Assembly (NCBI GenBank): GCA_016196035.1
Contig: JACPYM010000010.1
Coordinates: forward strand, 62,001 to 126,000
From: Acidobacteriota bacterium
GTDB lineage: Bacteria; Acidobacteriota; Blastocatellia; RBC074
Length of the DNA stretch: 64,000 bases
Direction of reading: 5' to 3'
In this document: positions 1 to 8,749 of the stretch, one piece after another
Position numbering within the stretch: the stretch's first letter is position 1
Layout: each line of letters opens with the position of its first letter
Translations under genes and position numbers: made by a program
The notes under the pieces: generated by a model
Seen by the model: the letters and a program-made list of their open reading frames with translations, nothing else
Told to the model about the DNA's origin: nothing
The model's database searches: none

Positions 1-17
1 CGTTTTTTATGAGTGGA

Positions 18-125
18 GCTTACGAAGGACGTTGCCACAGAGGCACAGAGACACCGAGAAAAGACTTTGAGACCAGCGCACTATTTTCCCCTCTGTGCCT
101 CTGTGCCTCTGTGGCAATGCCTTCC
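18..125. repeat. Palindromic element, CACAGAGGCAC family, copy 1
   Basis: A left arm reading TTGCCACAGAGGCACAGAG (from 32) is mirrored by CTCTGTGCCTCTGTGGCAA ending at 116. The arms are separated by about 40 bases. The outer flank (CTTACGAAGGAC) is a worn version of the ACTTACGCAA terminus seen in copies at 1963-2096 and 60642-60764. The whole stretch 1-362 holds no convincing gene, only this element and a short tandem duplication. Confidence 0.75.
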
Positions 126-266
126 AAAGCTTTTGCGCTTTAATGAAAAGTCTACGAGAGGCAAGTTGAGTGGATGGAAAAACGAAGCGGTTTGGCTTAT
201 GCTGACGCCGCTTTTTGAGCGCCCACAAGGCGTTTGGGTTTGCTGCCACTTGCGGATCCCCGCTTT

Positions 267-298
267 CCCAAGCTTCCCCTGACCCAAGCTTCCCCTGA
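267..298. repeat. Two tandem copies of a 16-bp unit
   Basis: The unit CCCAAGCTTCCCCTGA occurs twice head to tail, about 65 bases upstream of the first gene. No function is evident. Confidence 0.8.
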
Positions 299-362
299 AT
301 TGATGCGCCCGACCGAGCAAGTCAACCAAACATGATCCCGCATTTCCGGAGGAATTATTTCA

Positions 363-1955
363 GTGCAATCCACTGCCAAAGCGAAAGCCGCCAAATCGGC
401 TGAGTCCGTCAAGTTTGCCGCGTTAGATCAGCGCGAAATCAGCGCCGTCACGCCGAGTTGGCTGTTACGTTACGCCGTTGTGGTGTGCGGCGCGTCGGTG
501 ATGGTGGTGGAAATTTTAGGCTCGCGCATCTTGGCCCCCACCTTCGGCACGACGCTGCACGTCTGGAGCGCGTTGATCACGGTGACGCTGGCGGCGCTGG
601 CGCTGGGTTATTCCTTTGGCGGACGGCTGGCCGACGACAAACCTGGATTGCGCACCTTGATGATCGTGATCGGGATTTCGGCGGGGACGCTGTTGCTGTC
701 TGACCTGCTCACCGCGCCCGTCTTGCGTTTTGCCTATGGCGGCGGAATGGTTATCGGGACGTTTGTGGCCGCTGTCTTGCTCTTTCTGCCGACGCTGTTT
801 TTGCTAGGGATGGTTTCGCCGATGGCCGTGCGCGCGGCAGCCGATCAGAACCATTTGGGCCAGAGCGTGGGGAACCTGTATGCGCTCTCGACGGTCGGTT
901 CGGTCGCGGGCAGTTTGGCCGTGTCGTTATTGCTGATTCCGCGGCTCAACGTGCACACAGCGGTGATTTTGACGGCGGTGGCGCTGGGCAGCGTGCCGCT
1001 GTGGTATTTGCTGAGCGGCGCGAAAAAACAAATGGGCGTTTTGCTGTTGATGGGCCTGGCGCTGGGCGGTGTTGCCACCAAAGTCCTGGGCGAAGACGCC
1101 GACCGCACGATCTATTACAAGGGCCGCCCCTTTCCGGTCACGGCGCGCGAACCGTCGTCGTATGGCGATCTGGTCGTGAGCGATCATCAGGGTACCAAGT
1201 ATTTATTTCTGAATGGCGTGCAGCAGGGTTCGTTGCGTGGTGACAATTCGGGCGCGCGTTATGCCTATGGTTTGGAGCGGCTGGCGACGGTCAACGGGGT
1301 GCCCAAAAACATGCTGGTCTGGGGCCTGGGCGCGGGCGTCTATGCGCGCAAGATGGCCGAGGCAGGCACGCAGGTCACGGTGCTCGAGATTGACCCGGCT
1401 TCGGAAAAAATCGCGCGCGAACATTTTGGCTTGCCAGCATCAGTCAAAGTCATCATCGGCGACGCGCGGACAGAGACGTTGCGGCTGAATGAAAAATACG
1501 AAGTCATCGTGCTGGACGCCTTCAGCGGCGACACGCCGCCCTTTCACCTGTTGACCAAAGAAGCGTTTGAAAGTTTGCGCACACGCCTCGCGCCCAACGG
1601 CTTGATCCTCGCCAACATCGTCGGCGCGGCACAGGGCGAAGGCTCGCGCGTCGTGGCCTCGGTGGTCAAAACGCTGGCGGCGACGTTTGGGAACGTGAGC
1701 GTCTTTGCGCCCAATCGCAAACTGGATGCGCGCGACGATCCCAACTATGTTTCGACCATGTTCCTGGTCACAGGCGCATTGCCCGCCCAGGCGGCGGCGT
1801 TCCCGTTACCGGTGCCGAAGGAAATGCAAAGTTATTTAGACAGCGTGCTCACGGCGCGCATCAACGATGTGACGCAAGAGGGCGCGGTGCTGTTGACCGA
1901 TGCTTACGCGCCGTTAGAGGCGTGGTCAGACGCGGCGGTCAGAGCGATGCGTTAA
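363..1955 (+). CDS. Fused membrane transporter-like / spermidine synthase-like protein
   Basis: A protein of 530 residues. The first ~235 residues contain multiple hydrophobic helices (for example the stretch around residues 35-60 and the GGGMVIGTFVAAVLLFLP region), resembling the membrane half of fused MFS/spermidine synthases. Residues ~250-500 carry a Rossmann methyltransferase-like fold: a glycine-rich turn (VWGLGAGVYARKMA), an acidic end of strand 2 (VTVLEIDP) and a GDAR motif followed by VIVLDAFSGDTPP, as in spermidine synthase-like domains. Such fusions are widespread, but their substrate is mostly unknown, so polyamine synthesis should not be assumed. The start is GTG, chosen because GGAGG lies about 10 bases upstream. 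Expected in the inner membrane. A palindromic element follows directly. Confidence 0.85.
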   Translation: MQSTAKAKAAKSAESVKFAALDQREISAVTPSWLLRYAVVVCGASVMVVEILGSRILAPTFGTTLHVWSALITVTLAALALGYSFGGRLADDKPGLRTLMIVIGISAGTLLLSDLLTAPVLRFAYGGGMVIGTFVAAVLLFLPTLFLLGMVSPMAVRAAADQNHLGQSVGNLYALSTVGSVAGSLAVSLLLIPRLNVHTAVILTAVALGSVPLWYLLSGAKKQMGVLLLMGLALGGVATKVLGEDADRTIYYKGRPFPVTAREPSSYGDLVVSDHQGTKYLFLNGVQQGSLRGDNSGARYAYGLERLATVNGVPKNMLVWGLGAGVYARKMAEAGTQVTVLEIDPASEKIAREHFGLPASVKVIIGDARTETLRLNEKYEVIVLDAFSGDTPPFHLLTKEAFESLRTRLAPNGLILANIVGAAQGEGSRVVASVVKTLAATFGNVSVFAPNRKLDARDDPNYVSTMFLVTGALPAQAAAFPLPVPKEMQSYLDSVLTARINDVTQEGAVLLTDAYAPLEAWSDAAVRAMR

Positions 1956-1962
1956 AGCAGGC

Positions 1963-2096
1963 AGAACTTACGCAAGGATTTGCCACAGAGGCACGGAGAC
2001 ACAGAGGAAGACCGCGATCTGCGGCAGAACTGTAACAAAGCTCTGTGGCTCTGTGGCTCTGTGGCTCTGTGGCTCTGTGGCTCTGTGGCTCTGTGG
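1963..2096. repeat. Palindromic element, CACAGAGGCAC family, copy 2, with expanded right arm
   Basis: The left end AGAACTTACGCAAGGATTTG runs into GCCACAGAGGCACGGAGACA as in the other copies. The right arm is not a simple mirror: from 2041 to 2096 it is seven perfect copies of the octamer CTCTGTGG, the core of the normal right arm. It sits between the stop codon of the preceding gene (1955) and the start of the subtilase (2192). Confidence 0.8.
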
Positions 2097-2191
2097 CTGA
2101 TTTGGTTGTGTTCAAGGTGCCCCGAAATAAAACGATTGCTTGCGGCCCAATCGCCCTCGCGCGGTTGGGTGCGAACTGGAAGGGTTGGCGA

Positions 2192-4249
2192 ATGAAAAGA
2201 ACACGTTTTTCATCTTTGTTATTGCTGGTGACTTGTTTGGTGCTGGTGGGTGGCTTCCTGGGCGACATGCGTTCGACCGCGCATTCCAGCGCGTCTTATA
2301 GCGCCGTGCCTGCCGCCGCGTTGAACAAGCTGGCGCCCTGGGTGCTGGCGCATTCGACGCAGGGCGCTGAGATCGAATTTCTGGTCGTGCTCAAAGACCA
2401 AGCCGATTTGAGCGGCGCGGCGCAGCAGACGACCAAACTGGAAAAAGGCCGCTTTGTGCGTGAGACGCTGTGGGCCAAGGCGCAGACGGCACAGGCGCCG
2501 TTGGTTGGCTGGTTGAAAGAGCGCAACCTGTCTTACCGGTCGTTTTACATCATCAATGCGCTGTGGGTGAAAGGCACGCGGGCCGTGGCGGTTGAAATCG
2601 CCGCTCGCCCCGAAGTCGCCCGCGTCGAAGGCAATCCCTTGTTAAGCGGCCTCAGTCCCATCGAACGCGAAGCCCAACCTGATGACAATCAGCGGCTAAT
2701 GGCTGAGTTGAGTGTCGAACCTGGTGTCAGCGCGATTCGCGCGACCGAGTTGTGGGCTTTGGGGTTCAACGGGCAAGGCATCGTCGTTGGCGGACAGGAC
2801 ACCGGCGTGGAATGGACGCATCCGACCTTGCGGCTGCGCTATCGCGGCTCGGCCAGTCCGGTGGTCAGTCACGATTACAACTGGCACGATTCGGTGCACA
2901 CGGGCGGTGGCGCTTGCGGCCCTGATTCACCCATGCCTTGCGACGATCACAATCACGGCACGCACACCTTGGGAACCACCGTCGGTACGGATGGCGACGC
3001 CAATCAAATCGGCGTCGCACCGGGCGCGCAATTCGTGGCCTGCCGCAATATGGATCGCGGCAACGGCACGCCCGCGACCTATCTGGAATGCTTTGAATTC
3101 ATGCTCGCGCCCTATCCGGTCAATGGCACTCCTGCGCAAGGCGATCCGAGCAAGGCGCCTGATTTGACGGTGAATTCGTGGACGTGCCCGGCGTCGGAAG
3201 GCTGCGCGCCCGATACGTTGCGGCTAGCCGTCGAGGCGCAACGCGCGGCGGGCATTTTCACCGTCGTTTCCGCCGGGAATAGCGGCCCCAGTTGCGCGAC
3301 GATCAGCGAACCGCCGGGCCATTACGCGGCGGTTTATTCGGTGGGCGCGTTTGATGCGCGGACGGGCATCATCGCCAATTTCAGCAGCCGTGGCCCGATC
3401 CTGGTGGATAACAGCGGGCGCGGCAAACCGGACATCGCCGCGCCCGGCGTGGCGGTGCGTTCGGCGATTCGGGGCGGCCTTTACGCCAGCTTCAATGGGA
3501 CTTCGATGGCTGGGCCGCACGTGGCGGGCGCGATTGCCGTGTTATGGTCGGCGCGGCCTGAGTTGAAAAATCAATTGGCCTTGACCGAGGGTTTGCTGAA
3601 CGAATCCGCCGTGCGCGTGGACGCGAACACTTGCGGCGGCAACGGCGCGCAAAACAATGTGTATGGTAATGGGCGGTTGGATGTGAAAGCCGCCTATGAT
3701 CTGGCGCTGGCCGATGTCTCGCCTTTGTCCGACACGATCAGCTTTCGCGGTGGCAACGGGAAAATCCAAGTCAAAGCCCTACCCGATCTGAAATGGCGCG
3801 CCGTCAGTAACACGCCGTGGATCACGTTCACCGGCAGCAGCGCAAATTTCACGGGCAGTGACAACGCGCAATTCACGGTGGCCGAAAACAACAGCCCTGA
3901 GCCGCGCAGCGGGATGATTTTGGTCGCGGGCCGCCCGATCACGATTACGCAATCGGGCACGGCGCCTTTCGCCGTGGCCGGGCGCGTCGTGGCGCAAGAC
4001 GGCACGCCCGTGGCGCGCGCGACGATCTTGTTCACCCACGTCAAAGATGGCGCACCGGGGCCGGCTTCCGTCCTTACCGACGACGAGGGGCGTTGGAGCC
4101 GGGCCGGTTTTGAACCGGGCGTGACGTACCGCGTGCGTCCGTCCAAGGGCCGCCAGTCGTTCGAGCCGAATGCGCTTGATTTTGCCGCGCCGGTGACGAA
4201 CCTCAATTTCACCGCCATCAATCGCCGCATCATCTTCGGCGCGCAGTAG
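2192..4249 (+). CDS. Secreted subtilisin-like (S8) serine protease with C-terminal BACON-like and carboxypeptidase-regulatory-like domains
   Basis: A 685-residue protease. The start at 2192 opens a Sec signal peptide (basic MKRTR, then a long hydrophobic core) and has AAGGG upstream. The open frame extends upstream through the octamer repeat but that part has no plausible start. Residues ~60-150 look like an I9-type propeptide. The catalytic triad is visible: D203 in GGQDTGV, H255 in HNHGTHT and S438 in NGTSMAGPHVAG, with the oxyanion N363 in SAGNSGP. Residues ~530-600 resemble a BACON-type beta domain (WITFTGSS...NNSPEPRSG). The last ~90 residues are a carboxypeptidase-regulatory-like beta sandwich starting near FAVAGRVVAQDG. 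Likely exported and extracellular or surface bound. TsaC follows 18 bases later on the same strand. Confidence 0.92.
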   Translation: MKRTRFSSLLLLVTCLVLVGGFLGDMRSTAHSSASYSAVPAAALNKLAPWVLAHSTQGAEIEFLVVLKDQADLSGAAQQTTKLEKGRFVRETLWAKAQTAQAPLVGWLKERNLSYRSFYIINALWVKGTRAVAVEIAARPEVARVEGNPLLSGLSPIEREAQPDDNQRLMAELSVEPGVSAIRATELWALGFNGQGIVVGGQDTGVEWTHPTLRLRYRGSASPVVSHDYNWHDSVHTGGGACGPDSPMPCDDHNHGTHTLGTTVGTDGDANQIGVAPGAQFVACRNMDRGNGTPATYLECFEFMLAPYPVNGTPAQGDPSKAPDLTVNSWTCPASEGCAPDTLRLAVEAQRAAGIFTVVSAGNSGPSCATISEPPGHYAAVYSVGAFDARTGIIANFSSRGPILVDNSGRGKPDIAAPGVAVRSAIRGGLYASFNGTSMAGPHVAGAIAVLWSARPELKNQLALTEGLLNESAVRVDANTCGGNGAQNNVYGNGRLDVKAAYDLALADVSPLSDTISFRGGNGKIQVKALPDLKWRAVSNTPWITFTGSSANFTGSDNAQFTVAENNSPEPRSGMILVAGRPITITQSGTAPFAVAGRVVAQDGTPVARATILFTHVKDGAPGPASVLTDDEGRWSRAGFEPGVTYRVRPSKGRQSFEPNALDFAAPVTNLNFTAINRRIIFGAQ

Positions 4250-4267
4250 CCGTGATGATTTGCTGAA

Positions 4268-5227
4268 ATGGAAACCGTGCTGACGACTTCGCCGCCACTG
4301 GCCGCCCAATTCATACGGCGCGGCGAAGTCGTCGCCTTTCCGACCGAGACTGTCTATGGTCTCGGCGCCAATGTTTTTGACGAAGCGGCCATCCGCAAAA
4401 TTTTCCAGGCCAAAGGCCGCCCGACCGACAACCCGCTCATCGCCCACGTCGCCAATCTGGCACAGCTTCAAACGCTAACCACGCACTTGCCCGCAAACGC
4501 CGCGCAACTCATCGCCGCCTTTTTCCCCGGCCCGCTGACACTGGTGTTGCCCAAACATCCGGATGTATCGTTGCTGGCGACAGCCGGTTTGCCAACCATC
4601 GGCGTGCGCATGCCGCGTCACGCGCTGGCACTCGAATTCATCACCGCCTGCGGGGTGCCGCTGGTCGCGCCCTCGGCCAATCTTTCTGGCCGGCCCAGCC
4701 CTACGACCTGGCAAGCCGTGCAAGCCGATTTGGACGGGCGTATCGCCTGCATCCTGCAAGGTGAGCAGGCCGAAGTGGGGCTGGAATCCACGGTCGTAGA
4801 TTGCACGGGCAATGCGCCGGTTGTTTTGCGCGCCGGGGCCTTGACGTTGGAACAATTGCAAACCGTGCTTCCCGCCAGCCGTTTGGCGAGTCAGCACGAC
4901 GTTGCCGTGCCGAAAAGCCCCGGACTGAAATATCGGCATTATTCGCCGCAGGCGCGCGTCGTGCTGATTGATAACGTGGCCGGGCTGAGCGCCAGCTTGG
5001 CCGCAGCGTTTATTGGCTTAAACGCGCCGCCCCGCAGGGACGAATTTCGCTGCCTTAAGCTTTGCGCCAACGTGGCCGAATATGCGCACGAGGTATTCAG
5101 CTTTTTTCGGGTTTGCGATGCAGCGGGCGTGCGGGAAATTTATTGTGAGGTCGTCGAAGAGCGCGGCTTGGGGCTGGCCTTAATGGATCGCCTCAAACGC
5201 GCGGCCCAGAATGTGGCGCCAGCTTAG
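4268..5227 (+). CDS. tsaC: Threonylcarbamoyl-AMP synthase (TsaC/Sua5 family, long form)
   Basis: Makes threonylcarbamoyl-AMP from threonine, bicarbonate and ATP, the first step of t6A37 modification of ANN-decoding tRNAs, in the cytoplasm. The N-terminal YrdC domain shows FPTETVYGLGAN, KGRPTDNPLIAHV and PSANLSGRPSPTT, all signature blocks. At 319 residues it is the long Sua5 type: after a linker (SPGLKYRHYSP), the last ~120 residues form the Sua5 C-terminal domain. It starts 18 bases after the subtilase stop and may be co-transcribed with it. Confidence 0.93.
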   Translation: METVLTTSPPLAAQFIRRGEVVAFPTETVYGLGANVFDEAAIRKIFQAKGRPTDNPLIAHVANLAQLQTLTTHLPANAAQLIAAFFPGPLTLVLPKHPDVSLLATAGLPTIGVRMPRHALALEFITACGVPLVAPSANLSGRPSPTTWQAVQADLDGRIACILQGEQAEVGLESTVVDCTGNAPVVLRAGALTLEQLQTVLPASRLASQHDVAVPKSPGLKYRHYSPQARVVLIDNVAGLSASLAAAFIGLNAPPRRDEFRCLKLCANVAEYAHEVFSFFRVCDAAGVREIYCEVVEERGLGLALMDRLKRAAQNVAPA

Positions 5228-5235
5228 GCCAAAAA

Positions 5236-5265
5236 AATAACCCTTGGCCTGGCGCAAGGGTTATC
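5236..5265 (-). terminator. Intrinsic terminator of the heme O synthase gene
   Basis: A perfect 10-bp stem (ATAACCCTTG / CAAGGGTTAT) with an 8-base loop. Read on the minus strand it is followed by a run of T, so it fits the gene ending at 5294. On the plus strand only a weak T-rich tail follows, so termination of tsaC here is less certain. Confidence 0.8.
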
Positions 5266-5293
5266 TCAATTTCAGTTTTATGGCGGCTCTGCC

Positions 5294-6244
5294 TTACCAC
5301 TGCAAGACCATCAAGATCCATAACAGCGGCAAGTAAATGACCGAAGCTTTCAGCAACCGCAAGGCATTCTCGCGGGTCAATTCCTGAGCCGCTGCAAAAC
5401 TTGCGCGCAGCAAGTAAACGCCCAGCAGCAAGGCGCCCGCCAAATAAACAGGCCCGGAAAGACGCAACAACGTCGGCAACAAGCTGATCGGCAGCAACGC
5501 CAGCGAATAACCCACAATCTCGCGCGCCACGGCTTTGCCATCCGGGCTGACCACGGGCAGCATGCGAATACCCGCCTGCGCATAATCATCGCGATATAAC
5601 GTGGCAATGGCGTGAAAATGCGGAAATTGCCAGAGGAAAAGAATGCCGAACAGCACCAGCGTTTCGACGCCAACCGCATTGCGCGCCGCCGTCCAGCCCA
5701 ACACCGGCGGCAAGGCACCGGGGAAGGCTCCGATGAACGTGCACCACGTCGTGCGCGTCTTGAGCGGCGTGTAAAGGAAAAGGTAGCTCGCAAATGCCGC
5801 CAAGCCCCAATACGCCGTGAGCGGGTTAATGAAATAGGCCAGATAGATTTCGGCCAGCAGGGAGATAGCCAGTCCAAACCAGAGCGCTTTGACCGGCGCG
5901 ATCAGGCCCGCCGGTAAAGGCCGTCCTTGCGTGCGCGGCATCCGCGCGTCCAACGCGCGTTCCCAGTATTGATTCAGCGTGGAGGTGCCGCTGACCAACA
6001 GGCCGACACCCAAAGCGACGTGCAGCAGACCGGTCACGTTGACCGCGCTGACCGAACCGAGTGTATAACCAGCCAGGGCGGAGAGCGTGACCAAAAACGT
6101 AATGCGCGGCTTGGTCAGCGCGCAATATGCAGAGAGCTTGCCACTCCAACGCGGCGCGGGCGCTTGACGCAGCTTCGCCGGAACCGCAGCCGGTTCGACC
6201 CCGAACTCCACACCAGCAGGCGTGGCGGGCGTTAATACTTCCAT
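5294..6244 (-). CDS. ctaB: Protoheme IX farnesyltransferase (heme O synthase)
   Basis: Transfers a farnesyl group from farnesyl diphosphate to heme B, giving heme O for terminal oxidases; an integral inner-membrane UbiA-family enzyme. It has 316 residues with about nine hydrophobic helices. The Asp-rich prenyl-diphosphate motif is seen as NQYWERALDARMPRT followed by GRPLP, and the second signature as FLWQFPHFHAIA..YRDDY. The start at 6244 (MEVLTPAT) has GAAAGG upstream; a longer reading from 6286 adds residues atypical of the family. No other cytochrome oxidase assembly gene is next to it, which is unusual. Confidence 0.93.
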   Translation of the reverse strand: MEVLTPATPAGVEFGVEPAAVPAKLRQAPAPRWSGKLSAYCALTKPRITFLVTLSALAGYTLGSVSAVNVTGLLHVALGVGLLVSGTSTLNQYWERALDARMPRTQGRPLPAGLIAPVKALWFGLAISLLAEIYLAYFINPLTAYWGLAAFASYLFLYTPLKTRTTWCTFIGAFPGALPPVLGWTAARNAVGVETLVLFGILFLWQFPHFHAIATLYRDDYAQAGIRMLPVVSPDGKAVAREIVGYSLALLPISLLPTLLRLSGPVYLAGALLLGVYLLRASFAAAQELTRENALRLLKASVIYLPLLWILMVLQW

Positions 6245-6405
6245 TACACAACCTTTCAAGATGATGAAAAATGAAGGTGACAGCACTTAAGTCGCGGCCA
6301 AGATAGCAAAGCGGTTGTGCTTTTCCAAACGGCGTGTTCAGGCCACGGGCGCTGGCTTGGCCTGAAGTAGGGCAGGCGGCAACTTGAAGCGTGCGGATTG
6401 TTGAC

Positions 6406-6435
6406 TTGACAGTCTTTGCGGCGGCTCCCTATACT
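6406..6435 (+). promoter_or_regulatory. Sigma-70-type promoter of rpsT
   Basis: TTGACA at 6406-6411 and TATACT at 6430-6435, separated by 18 bases, about 85 bases upstream of rpsT. A near copy of this architecture (TTGACA, 18 bases, TAGACT) precedes icd. Confidence 0.75.
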
Positions 6436-6520
6436 CCGCGACTTGCAAACGCCCGGTCAGTCTCGTCTGTGGCGCACATCATTAAGTTCTGAAGAGAGTT
6501 TTCAAGGAGAGTTTCGAGTT

Positions 6521-6790
6521 ATGCCGAATCATAAGTCTGCTGAAAAGCGCGACCGCCAGAATGCGCGCCGCAATGTCATCAATACCGCCAGCCGCACGCG
6601 CTTGCGTTCCAATATCAAAAAGATTCGCACGGCCCTGGCCGCCGGCAAGAAAGACGAAGCCCAGGCCTTGCTGCCCGCCATCGTTTCTGTGATTGACAAG
6701 TCAGTGCAAAAAGGCGTCCTGCACAAGAACGCCGCCGCCCGGCACAAAGCGCGCCTGACCGGCCACGTCAACGCATTGCTGGCCAAGTAA
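6521..6790 (+). CDS. rpsT: 30S ribosomal protein S20
   Basis: An 89-residue, strongly basic, helical protein opening MPNHKSAEKRDRQ, the S20 signature, and ending with the conserved HKNAAARHKARLT block. It binds 16S rRNA early in 30S assembly. The start at 6521 has AAGGAGA about 10 bases upstream; upstream in-frame codons would add a non-homologous leader and overlap the promoter region. It is transcribed alone from the promoter at 6406-6435. Confidence 0.96.
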   Translation: MPNHKSAEKRDRQNARRNVINTASRTRLRSNIKKIRTALAAGKKDEAQALLPAIVSVIDKSVQKGVLHKNAAARHKARLTGHVNALLAK

Positions 6791-6833
6791 GAGCCGCAGC
6801 GCACAAGACATTCAGACCACAGTGAAGTTCGCC

Positions 6834-6874
6834 AACAGCCTGATTCGCAGCGGCGGGTCAGGCTGTTGCTTTGT
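6834..6874 (+). terminator. Probable terminator after rpsT
   Basis: The arms AACAGCCTGA and TCAGGCTGTT form a perfect 10-bp stem about 45 bases after the rpsT stop, followed by GCTTTGT, a short and imperfect T tract. Confidence 0.55.
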
Positions 6875-6875
6875 A

Positions 6876-6964
6876 CAGTACCGCGCGCGTGAGCAAGCGG
6901 AGCGTGTTGGTTGTCTCAACCGGTTTAGAGCTGAAGCTTCCGCTTGCGCGCGCGCGCGGTACCG
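6876..6964. repeat. Palindromic intergenic element (GTACCGCGCGCG type)
   Basis: A left arm reading GTACCGCGCGCGTGAGCAAG and onward to CGGA is mirrored near-perfectly by TCCGCTTGCGCGCGCGCGGT ending in ACC. A loop of about 35 bases lies between. It sits between the convergent ends of rpsT and the SirB1-like gene. The mirror-image arms are of the same style as the other short non-coding elements in this window. Confidence 0.65.
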
Positions 6965-6967
6965 CAT

Positions 6968-7804
6968 TCAATTCAGTTGCGCCCGGCGTTGTTTCAAACC
7001 GGCGATTTTCTCTTTGATTTTTGCCGCGTCTTTGGCGTCCGGCGCGCGTCGCAGGTAGGTTTCCAGGTCGGCCAGCGCGGGGGTCAAGCGTTCCAGCGCG
7101 GCATAAATCAAGCCGCGATCCCGCACTTCATTGAGCGCGTCGGGTGTGATGAGCAGGGCGCGTTCGATCACGCCGAGCGTTTTGTGGTGATCGGCGGCGC
7201 GGGCGTAAATGCCTTTCAGGTTTTGCAGCATGCGCGTGAGGATTTGTTTTTTGCTGACGGCGGTTAGGAACGAGCGTTCAAAGACGACGCTGCCCTGGTA
7301 CATCTGCAAGACCATCTGGAAGCAATCCGCTTCTGACAAGAGCCGCCCGCCGTGAAAGGGGTCAAGCAAGATTTCATCGTCTTCAGCCTGATACTTGACC
7401 AGGAAATGGCCGGGCATGCCGACGCCCAACACGCGCAGTCCCAGGCGGCGCGCCACTTCCATGTAAACCACTGAAAGCGTGATCGGAATGCCGCTGCGCC
7501 GTTCGAGCACATCACTGAGAAAGCTGTTGCGCGCGTCGAAATAATTTTCGGTATTGCCGCGAAAGCCCAATTCGTCAAAAAGCACATCGTTTAGCCGCAA
7601 GAGCCGGGTGATGGGCGAGGCATGGGTGTCATCATTGCTGCGCGCCCGGGCCGCGAAATCGTCGAGTTGGGCCAGGTAAGGTTCAAGTTCCAGTTGCGGA
7701 TATTCTTCCGCCGCGAGCAGCAACGCGGCGCGGTCAAGTTCCAGTTCGTCTTCGTTGCGCGCCACTTGCAGGGCGAATTGCGCGCGGGCTTCTGTGGTTT
7801 TCAT
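6968..7804 (-). CDS. SirB1-type transglutaminase-like protein with TPR-like tail
   Basis: A 278-residue cytoplasmic protein. The central block YFDARNSFLSDVLERRSGIP followed by ITLSVVYMEVARRLGL and GVGMPGHFLVKY is the hallmark of the SirB1/DUF transglutaminase-like family. The C-terminal ~90 residues are helical and TPR-like (IERALLITPDALNEVRDRG, then LADLETYLRRAPD). The biochemical role of the family is not settled; some members sit near prfA/prmC or signalling genes, which is not the case here. Start ATG at 7804. Confidence 0.8.
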   Translation of the reverse strand: MKTTEARAQFALQVARNEDELELDRAALLLAAEEYPQLELEPYLAQLDDFAARARSNDDTHASPITRLLRLNDVLFDELGFRGNTENYFDARNSFLSDVLERRSGIPITLSVVYMEVARRLGLRVLGVGMPGHFLVKYQAEDDEILLDPFHGGRLLSEADCFQMVLQMYQGSVVFERSFLTAVSKKQILTRMLQNLKGIYARAADHHKTLGVIERALLITPDALNEVRDRGLIYAALERLTPALADLETYLRRAPDAKDAAKIKEKIAGLKQRRAQLN

Positions 7805-7898
7805 GGCGGGCGAAGTTTAACACAACGCCCTGGCTGTGCAGTCGCCACAGGTTTGCTCTTCACTTTCAATGGTGCTCAGCACAAAATGCCGAATCGTT

Positions 7899-8741
7899 AT
7901 GACAGGACTCACTACACAGCAATTACAGGCGTATGACCGCGACGGCTTTCTGGTGCTGGAAGGTTTTGCCAGCCGCGCCGCGTGCGAACGGTTGCGCGCC
8001 CGCGCCCGGCAACTGGTGGCGGATTTTGATCCAGCCGGCGTCATTTCGATCTTTTCGACGCGCGAACAGACGCGTACCAGCGACGAATACTTTTTGACCT
8101 CCGGCGATCAAGTGCGCTTTTTCTTTGAGGAAGAAGCCTTTGACGCCGCGGGCCAGTTGCGTCAAAGCAAAGAGCATTCAATCAACAAAATCGGCCACGC
8201 GCTGCACGACCTCGATCCCGTGTTTGCTGAATTTTCGCGGCAACCTGGGTTGGCTGCGGTTGCGCGCGACTTGGGTTACCAACAGCCGTTGTTGCTCCAA
8301 TCAATGTATATCTTCAAACAGCCCAACATCGGCGGCGAAGTCGTTTGTCATCAGGATGCGACGTTCCTCTATACCGAACCGCTCAGCGTGACCGGTTTCT
8401 GGTTCGCGCTCGAAGACGCGACGCAAGCGAACGGCTGTCTGTGGGCGCTGCCGGGCGGGCACAAACTGGGATTGAAAAAACGCTTCGGACGCGACGGCCA
8501 GAGTGGAACCAAGTTTGAAGCTTTGGATGACACCCCCTTCCCGCCAGACGGCTTGGCGCCGTTGGAAGCGCCTCAGGGTACGCTGATTATCTTGCACGGC
8601 TTATTGCCGCATCTGAGCTATACGAACCGTTCGCCGCATTCGCGCCACGCCTACACGCTGCATTTGGTGGACGGCGCGTGTGCTTATCCGGCGGACAACT
8701 GGTTGCAACGCGCGCCTGCTTTCCCGGCGCGCGGGTTTTGA
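7899..8741 (+). CDS. Phytanoyl-CoA dioxygenase (PhyH) family protein
   Basis: A 280-residue Fe(II)/2-oxoglutarate-dependent oxygenase by fold. The facial triad is visible as H151 and D153 (CHQDATF) with a distal His at 233 or 238 in ILHGLLPHLSYTN; R249 in the SRHAYTLHLVD block is the likely 2-oxoglutarate ligand. The overall pattern resembles the PHYHD1-like branch rather than antibiotic-pathway halogenases. I chose ATG at 7899 because homology begins at TTQQLQAYDRDGFLVLEGF; the in-frame start at 7836 adds an unlikely leader. The substrate is unknown. The next gene starts 8 bases after its stop, so the two are probably an operon. Confidence 0.85.
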   Translation: MTGLTTQQLQAYDRDGFLVLEGFASRAACERLRARARQLVADFDPAGVISIFSTREQTRTSDEYFLTSGDQVRFFFEEEAFDAAGQLRQSKEHSINKIGHALHDLDPVFAEFSRQPGLAAVARDLGYQQPLLLQSMYIFKQPNIGGEVVCHQDATFLYTEPLSVTGFWFALEDATQANGCLWALPGGHKLGLKKRFGRDGQSGTKFEALDDTPFPPDGLAPLEAPQGTLIILHGLLPHLSYTNRSPHSRHAYTLHLVDGACAYPADNWLQRAPAFPARGF

Positions 8742-8749
8742 ATAAGACG

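Noticed and set aside
2041-2096. CRISPR-like repeats
   Set aside because: The units are directly adjacent 8-mers without spacers and come from the arm of a palindromic element.
2045-2191. N-terminal extension of the subtilase through the octamer repeat
   Set aside because: The translation is an 8-residue repeat from a microsatellite, the only start is a GTG inside the repeat, and a proper signal peptide with a ribosome site begins at 2192.
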